Assembly (NCBI GenBank): GCA_947453725.1
Contig: CANGHH010000004.1
Coordinates: 186,001 to 250,000, forward strand
From: Betaproteobacteria bacterium
Lineage (GTDB): Bacteria; Pseudomonadota; Gammaproteobacteria; Burkholderiales; Burkholderiaceae_C
Direction: 5' to 3'
DNA length: 64,000 nucleotides
A program made the position numbers and the translations under genes. Within the stretch, counting starts at the first letter, position 1; every line of letters begins with the position of its first letter. This document shows positions 59,458 to 64,000 of the stretch, piece by piece. The notes beneath the pieces were generated by a model, which saw nothing but the letters and a program-made list of their open reading frames with translations, made no database searches and was not told the DNA's origin.

Positions 59458-60255
59458 ATGATTCCCAAACACCTGTACCAGACCTATCACACCTCGTCGC
59501 TGCCTGCAGCCCTGGCCGACAACGTGCGGCGCTTGCGCGAGTGCAATCCAGGCTGGGGCTACACGCTGTTCGACGACGCGCAGGTCGAGGCCTTCATTCA
59601 GGCCGAATACGGCGCGGCCCTGCTCAAGGCCTACCTGGGCATCCACCCGAGTTACGGCGCCAGCCGCGCCGATTTCTTCCGCTACCTGCTGATCTACCGC
59701 CGGGGCGGCGTCTACCTGGACGTGAAGAGCATCACGCGGCGCCCCCTGGACGCCAGCCTGCAAGCCGACGACCAGTTCATCCTGTCCCGTTGGCGGAACC
59801 AGCCCGGGCTGCCTTTCAGTGGCTGGGGCCAGCACGACGCATTGCGTCACCTGCCGGGCGGCGAGTGGCAGCAATGGCACATCATGGCCGCGCCCGGCCA
59901 CCCCTACCTGAAGGCCGTGATCGACAGCGTCCTGTCACGCATGTGGCGTTATCACCCCCTGATCCAAGGCACGGGCAAGCGGGGCGTGCTCTGGCTGACG
60001 GGTCCGGTCGCCTACACCTTGGCCATCGAAGCGATCCGCGATCAGCACGCGCACCGCGCGGTCGATATCGAGGCCGACTTCGCGGTCGATTACAGCTTCC
60101 TCGGCGCTTCCCAAACCGCGCACCAGGGCCTGTTCAGGTCGCATTACTCGCAGTCCCAGCAATCCTTGGTCAGACTGCGACCATGGGCTCGCGCTGCGAC
60201 GCCCGTCATCGCGGCGCTGCAAGCGGTCAAGCGTCGCCTGCGCACCGCAGCCTGA
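59458..60255 (+). CDS. Glycosyltransferase with DxD-like sugar-binding region (GT32 type)
   Basis: Protein of 265 aa. IPKHLYQTYHTSSLP is the typical start, and RADFFRYLLIYRRGGVYLDVKS carries the sugar-binding site, in which the second acidic residue of DxD is Lys (D88-V-K90). ATG 59458 was chosen because it begins the homologous part; the frame is open upstream without homology. Divergent from the HAD-UbiA gene. Confidence 0.85.
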   Translation: MIPKHLYQTYHTSSLPAALADNVRRLRECNPGWGYTLFDDAQVEAFIQAEYGAALLKAYLGIHPSYGASRADFFRYLLIYRRGGVYLDVKSITRRPLDASLQADDQFILSRWRNQPGLPFSGWGQHDALRHLPGGEWQQWHIMAAPGHPYLKAVIDSVLSRMWRYHPLIQGTGKRGVLWLTGPVAYTLAIEAIRDQHAHRAVDIEADFAVDYSFLGASQTAHQGLFRSHYSQSQQSLVRLRPWARAATPVIAALQAVKRRLRTAA

Positions 60256-60312
60256 GCTTGCGGTCCGCCCGTTCACAATCCCGCGCGCCCATGCCCCAAC
60301 CCTGACCTCCAC

Positions 60313-61377
60313 TTGACTGCTCAACGTCCCCGCATCGATGTGGTCGGCATCCTCGCAGGCACCACCGGCTGGGCCACGCACTCCTTGGAGTTTGCCCGCG
60401 CTTTGCAGCCTCATGCCCAGGTGGCCTTCCGCACCCGGAAGAAGCACGCTGCCAAATGCCTGCTGGGCCGAGACGCGCCCATGCTGCTGCGCGGCATATT
60501 CCATCCACCGGGCGATTTCTGCGTGGTCATTGCCGGCAAGCCCCTGTCGCCGAAGCGCTCCAGCCGCTGGATCGTCTGGGAGACGACCGAACTGCCGCCA
60601 GCACAGCGCGAGGCCTGTGCAGCGGTCGAATACCTCTGGACGCCGTCCAGATGGGGGCGCGACAACCTGATCGCCAACGGCTACGCCGCGCAAGGCATTG
60701 CGGTGGTGGCCGAAGGGGTGGCGACGCACTTCTACTCGCCGGCCGTGCGGAGCAGCGCAAGACCGCGCTTTCGCTTCTTGATGGTCGGCAAGTGGGAAGC
60801 GCGCAAATTCTGCGACGGCCTGCTGCGCGCCTTCTCGAGAGAATTCAAGCCCGACGAGCCGGTGGAGTTGTACCTGCAGGCCCACAACCCCTACGTGCCG
60901 GGCTTCTCGCTGGCCCAGCGCGTGGCGGCCACCGGCGTGTCGAATGAGCATGCCATCGTGCTGGGGGCACCCTGCGGCCTCGTCGCGCTGCGCGACTTGT
61001 ACCGCTCTGCCGATTGCTTTGTACTGCCGACGCGCGCTGAAGGCTGGGGTCTGCCCATCCTGGAGGCCATGGCTTGCGGTGTGCCAGCCATCGTCACACG
61101 CTACAGCGCGCCGCTGGACTACGTCAGTGACAGCAACGGCTATCTGATCGACGTGGCGCGCATGGTGGAAGCCCGCGACGACGAATTCGGCGTCAACAGC
61201 GGTCTTTGGGCTGAACCCGATGAAGCACACCTGCGGCACCTGATGCGGCAAGCCTTCGAGCACCAGGACGAGCGGCTGGCAAAAGGTCGGCTGGCCACAC
61301 ATGATGCGCAGGCGTTTTCTTGGGACGCAGCGGCTCGCAAGGCAGTTCAGACCATCGAGCAGGTCCTGTCAGCTTGA
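60313..61377 (+). CDS. Family 4 (GT-B) glycosyltransferase
   Basis: Protein of 354 aa, apparently starting at TTG 60313. An N-terminal Rossmann-like region (DVVGILAGTTGWATHSLEFA) precedes the donor domain with LMVGKWEARKFCDGLLRAF and the GT4 motif TRAEGWGLPILEAMACGVPAI. The next in-frame ATG is well inside the fold. It would transfer a sugar from a nucleotide donor. Confidence 0.9.
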   Translation: MTAQRPRIDVVGILAGTTGWATHSLEFARALQPHAQVAFRTRKKHAAKCLLGRDAPMLLRGIFHPPGDFCVVIAGKPLSPKRSSRWIVWETTELPPAQREACAAVEYLWTPSRWGRDNLIANGYAAQGIAVVAEGVATHFYSPAVRSSARPRFRFLMVGKWEARKFCDGLLRAFSREFKPDEPVELYLQAHNPYVPGFSLAQRVAATGVSNEHAIVLGAPCGLVALRDLYRSADCFVLPTRAEGWGLPILEAMACGVPAIVTRYSAPLDYVSDSNGYLIDVARMVEARDDEFGVNSGLWAEPDEAHLRHLMRQAFEHQDERLAKGRLATHDAQAFSWDAAARKAVQTIEQVLSA

Positions 61378-61812
61378 GGCTCCGCGGTCCACGGCGCTTG
61401 CAGTTATCCGACGAACAAGATTTCCTTCTGGCCAGGAATGCGTATGAACTCTATCAAGCCGACATACGAACTGTTCGAACTGCCTCTCAAGCTCACTCGG
61501 TTGCCACCATGGGAGTCAACCCAAAGACCGGTCAATTGCTGCAGACCAACATCGCACTGAATGACATCAGGAACTGCCGCGCGTTGAATCTTGTAGCGAG
61601 CAGCCATGAACAGGAGATCGATTTCTTTCTCAACCGAAACAACTCGGGCGGCAACAAGCGCCCACCGAAGATCAAAGAGGCCATGTACTACGACGACAAC
61701 CCTCAAATCATCAAAGTCAAAGCCTACCCCTTGGATTCGTATTGAGAAAAGCGCCGAAAATCTTCGCCACGCGACGGCCGGGCCATTGGAATAACACCAA
61801 CAAATCAAGACC
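61378..61812. other. 435-base AT-richer stretch between two polysaccharide genes
   Basis: Base composition here is clearly less GC-rich than in all neighbours. It contains only an unconvincing open frame (see 61398-61745) and no repeat, RNA or terminator that I can support. Confidence 0.6.
61398..61745 (+). CDS. Doubtful orphan open frame in the AT-richer stretch
   Basis: An open frame of 115 residues if started at TTG 61398, or 78 from ATG 61509. The C-terminal half reads like protein (QTNIALNDIRNCRALNL, RPPKIKEAMYYDDNPQIIK). There is no Shine-Dalgarno and no recognised family. It could be a gene remnant or an acquired fragment. Confidence 0.3.
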   Translation: MQLSDEQDFLLARNAYELYQADIRTVRTASQAHSVATMGVNPKTGQLLQTNIALNDIRNCRALNLVASSHEQEIDFFLNRNNSGGNKRPPKIKEAMYYDDNPQIIKVKAYPLDSY

Positions 61813-62538
61813 ATGAGCGACCCCGACGATTACATGCGTTATCTGGAATGGAAATCCTGGAACGAATCCGACTTCGGGCGTCTGCAGCCCCTGAGCGCAC
61901 GCTACTTCGAAGGCGAATTGGCCAGCCAAGGAGTGGCACTGAAGTCGGGCTGGCGGGTGCTGGAAATCGGCTTCGGCAACGGTGAATTCCTGTGCCATGC
62001 GCGGGACCAGGGCTGCACCGTGGTCGGCACCGAACTGAACCCGGAACTGGTGAAGACCGCCCGGGCTGCGGGTTATGCCGCCTACACGCCGGAAAGCTTC
62101 GAAGGCGCACCCGACGCGGGTTTTGACCTCATCGTGCTGTTCGATGTTCTGGAACACATTCCGCAAGACAGATTGCCCGCGATGCTGGCTTCGCTGGCAG
62201 CGCGGCTGGCACCGGGCGGCAAGATCTTCTGCCGCTTCCCCAATGGCGACAGCCCCCTGGGGCGACCGTTCCAGCACGGCGACATGACGCACATCACGGT
62301 GATCGGCGAGTTCAAGCTCAACTACCTCGCCCGGGCTGCCGGCCTGAACGTGGTGCGCTTCGGGGGCCAGTTCCGGGTGCTCCCGGATCGCAGTTTCCGC
62401 ACGCTGCTCAGCTACGCGATGATCCGGTTGATGGAACTGCTGGTCGAACGGCCGATCAAGTCGATCTTCTTCCGCGGCTGGCGCTTCGCGGTGTTCTCGC
62501 CCAACTCGGTGGCCGTGATCGCCCGCACCGTGGCCTGA
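61813..62538 (+). CDS. Class I SAM-dependent methyltransferase
   Basis: Protein of 241 aa. SAM loop VLEIGFGNGEFLCHARDQG, acidic strand VVGTELNPELV and the post-motif LIVLFDVLEHIPQDRLPAML are clear. It probably methylates a sugar or a lipid-linked intermediate in this locus. ATG 61813. Confidence 0.92.
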   Translation: MSDPDDYMRYLEWKSWNESDFGRLQPLSARYFEGELASQGVALKSGWRVLEIGFGNGEFLCHARDQGCTVVGTELNPELVKTARAAGYAAYTPESFEGAPDAGFDLIVLFDVLEHIPQDRLPAMLASLAARLAPGGKIFCRFPNGDSPLGRPFQHGDMTHITVIGEFKLNYLARAAGLNVVRFGGQFRVLPDRSFRTLLSYAMIRLMELLVERPIKSIFFRGWRFAVFSPNSVAVIARTVA

Positions 62539-62743
62539 AGCCCACCGAGCGGCGCCGGGCGCCGGCCTCGCAACAGGGGCCTCGCCGAACGCGTGCAAAC
62601 ACCACGCTGGCGGGCGGGCAGTTCACCAGCCGGTTCGGGCAGCGGATATAACCGTCGACTGGAGGGTGCTGCTCCCAACGCCCACAGCACCCTTGCAAAG
62701 GCTCTCAGGCCCACCCGACACCACAGAAAGCTCTGCGCCCAAG

Positions 62744-63775
62744 ATGAAAGGCTCCGTCCGCGCCCGCGCGCCCCTCCGACTCGGCCTGGCCGGCGGCGGC
62801 ACCGATGTCTCGCCGTTTTGCGATCTGCACGGCGGCTTCGTGCTGAACGCCGCCATCGACAAGTACGCCTATGCCATGCTGGACCCGCTGGCCGACGGCC
62901 AGATCGAGTTCGCCGCGACCGACATGCAGCAGGGCTGGACCGGACCGGCAGCGCCGCGCATCGAACTGACAGGCGCCCTGCTGCTGCACAAGGCCGTCTA
63001 CAACCGCATCGTCGCCGAGCACCGCGACGGCCAGCCGCTGGCGGTGCGGCTGACCACTTTCTCGGAAGCGCCGCCCGGTTCCGGCCTGGGTTCGTCGTCG
63101 ACGCTGGTCGTGGCCATGATCAAGGCCTTCGTCGAATACCTGAACCTGCCGCTGGGCGAGTACGAGATCGCCCGCCTGGCCTACCAGATCGAACGCGTGG
63201 ACGTCGGCCTGGCCGGCGGCCGGCAGGACCAGTATTCGGCCACTTTCGGCGGCTTCAACTTCATGGAGTTCTACGCCGACGAACGCGTGGTGGTGAACCC
63301 GCTGCGCATCAAGAACTGGATCCTGACCGAACTGGAAAGCTCGCTGGTGCTTTACTTCACCGGCGTGTCGCGACAGTCGGCTTCGATCATCACCGAACAG
63401 AAGAAGATCTTCGAGGCCAACACCGCTGCCAGCCTGGACGCGCCCCTGGCCTTGAAGCAGGAAGCCGTCAGCATGAAGGAGTCGATCCTGAAAGGCGACT
63501 TCCCGGCGCTGGCCGCATCGATGCGATCCGGCTGGGCCTGGAAGAAACGGCTGGCCGATCAGGTGTCGAACCCGCAGATCGACGAGACCTACGATGTCGC
63601 CTGCAGGGCCGGCGCGGTGGCCGGCAAGGTCTCGGGGGCGGGCGGCGGCGGTTTCATGTTCTTTCTGGTCGACCCGCCGCGACGCATGGAAGTGCTGCGG
63701 GCCCTGAGCGCCCTGGGCGGACAGGCCGGCGGCTGCCATTTCAGCAAACACGGGACGGAAGGTTGGAAACTGTGA
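62744..63775 (+). CDS. hddA: D-glycero-D-manno-heptose-7-phosphate kinase-like GHMP kinase
   Basis: GHMP kinase of 343 aa. RARAPLRLGLAGGGTDVSPF at the start, the ATP loop PPGSGLGSSST (110-120) and the C-terminal GKVSGAGGGGFMFF are those of HddA. It phosphorylates heptose-7-phosphate for GDP-heptose synthesis. ATG 62744 begins the homology. Its stop overlaps the next start by 4 bases. Confidence 0.88.
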   Translation: MKGSVRARAPLRLGLAGGGTDVSPFCDLHGGFVLNAAIDKYAYAMLDPLADGQIEFAATDMQQGWTGPAAPRIELTGALLLHKAVYNRIVAEHRDGQPLAVRLTTFSEAPPGSGLGSSSTLVVAMIKAFVEYLNLPLGEYEIARLAYQIERVDVGLAGGRQDQYSATFGGFNFMEFYADERVVVNPLRIKNWILTELESSLVLYFTGVSRQSASIITEQKKIFEANTAASLDAPLALKQEAVSMKESILKGDFPALAASMRSGWAWKKRLADQVSNPQIDETYDVACRAGAVAGKVSGAGGGGFMFFLVDPPRRMEVLRALSALGGQAGGCHFSKHGTEGWKL

Positions 63776-64000
63776 ATGAATCCATCGCAGCGGGCGCCCT
63801 GGCGGTCAAGGCCGAGATCGACCGCGCCGCCGAGAACCTGGCACAGATGTCGGCCGATGCCGAACTGCAGGCCACCGTCGGCGCCGTGGCCCTGGCCTGC
63901 GTCCAGGCGCTGCGCAACGGCGGCAAGGTGCTGTTCTGCGGCAACGGCGGCAGCGCCGCCGACGCCCAGCACCTGGCCGGCGAATTCATCAGCCGCTTCA
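63772..64000 (+). CDS. gmhA: Sedoheptulose-7-phosphate isomerase (SIS domain; right end cut)
   Basis: Partial frame of 76 residues from GTG 63772. It shows an N-terminal helix, then LFCGNGGSAADAQHLAGEF, the SIS-domain substrate loop of GmhA. It makes heptose-7-phosphate, the substrate of the kinase just upstream. The C-terminus lies beyond the window. Confidence 0.9.
   Translation, partial: MNESIAAGALAVKAEIDRAAENLAQMSADAELQATVGAVALACVQALRNGGKVLFCGNGGSAADAQHLAGEFISRF

Noticed and set aside
61404..61814. Minus-strand frame in the AT-richer island
   Set aside because: Hydrophobic and compositionally odd with no start signal or family; not better than the plus frame.

Overview
The window is dense, GC-rich bacterial chromosome with short intergenic gaps and many start/stop overlaps. 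Gene content and order point to a betaproteobacterium of the order Burkholderiales, probably near Rubrivivax, Leptothrix, Ideonella or Methylibium. The indicators are a rubredoxin-pilGHIJ-pilL block, a Calvin-type class II fructose-bisphosphate aldolase with pyk and pgk, def-fmt facing LysM-dprA-smg, and exosortase-A-associated polysaccharide genes. The genus is inference. No rRNA, tRNA, insertion sequence, prophage or CRISPR array was seen.

Layout. (1) 1-9.7 kb, minus strand: rubredoxin, then the Pil-Chp chemosensory operon for type IV pili (pilG, pilH, pilI, pilJ and a very large pilL that leaves the left edge). (2) 9.9-27.9 kb, plus strand: a divergent ThiD-like kinase, hemL, a sugar-phosphate mutarotase, mpl, a lipoprotein metalloprotease, an RNB-domain ribonuclease, a TonB-like protein, aroE, mtgA, an unknown protein, a TlpA-like thioredoxin, accB-accC, prmA, a zinc-ribbon membrane protein and a PfkB-family kinase. 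(3) 27.9-36.2 kb, mostly minus: fba, pyk, pgk, azlC-azlD, a small lipoprotein and def-fmt. The array is interrupted by a plus-strand regulator that joins a helix-turn-helix, a histidine-kinase-type ATPase and a DUF4325 domain. (4) 36.4-45.2 kb: LysM protein, dprA and smg on plus; a DUF1631 protein and yajC-secD-secF on minus.

(5) 45.2-64 kb is the accessory part, an extracellular polysaccharide locus. It holds a giant VanZ/O-antigen-ligase-like membrane protein, a small cysteine-rich secreted protein, and the exosortase-A-associated set. That set is an acyl-CoA ligase and PLP decarboxylase on minus, and an acyl carrier protein, two hydrolase-fold proteins and a GNAT protein on plus. It is followed by three glycosyltransferases, a polytopic membrane protein, a HAD-UbiA fusion, a methyltransferase, a heptose kinase and the start of a sedoheptulose-7-phosphate isomerase. 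The exosortase itself and any PEP-CTERM substrate are not in the window.

How the parts work together (inference): the right-hand genes would make heptose and probably polyprenyl-linked sugars, assemble and methylate a glycan, polymerise it through the VanZ/Wzy-like protein, and perhaps decorate it with an amine- or acyl-derived group carried on the dedicated ACP. The most interesting stretch is 45-64 kb. The best isolated candidate is the HTH-ATPase-DUF4325 regulator at 29.2-30.2 kb. Many long open frames antisense to real genes exist because of the GC-rich third codon positions; they were rejected.
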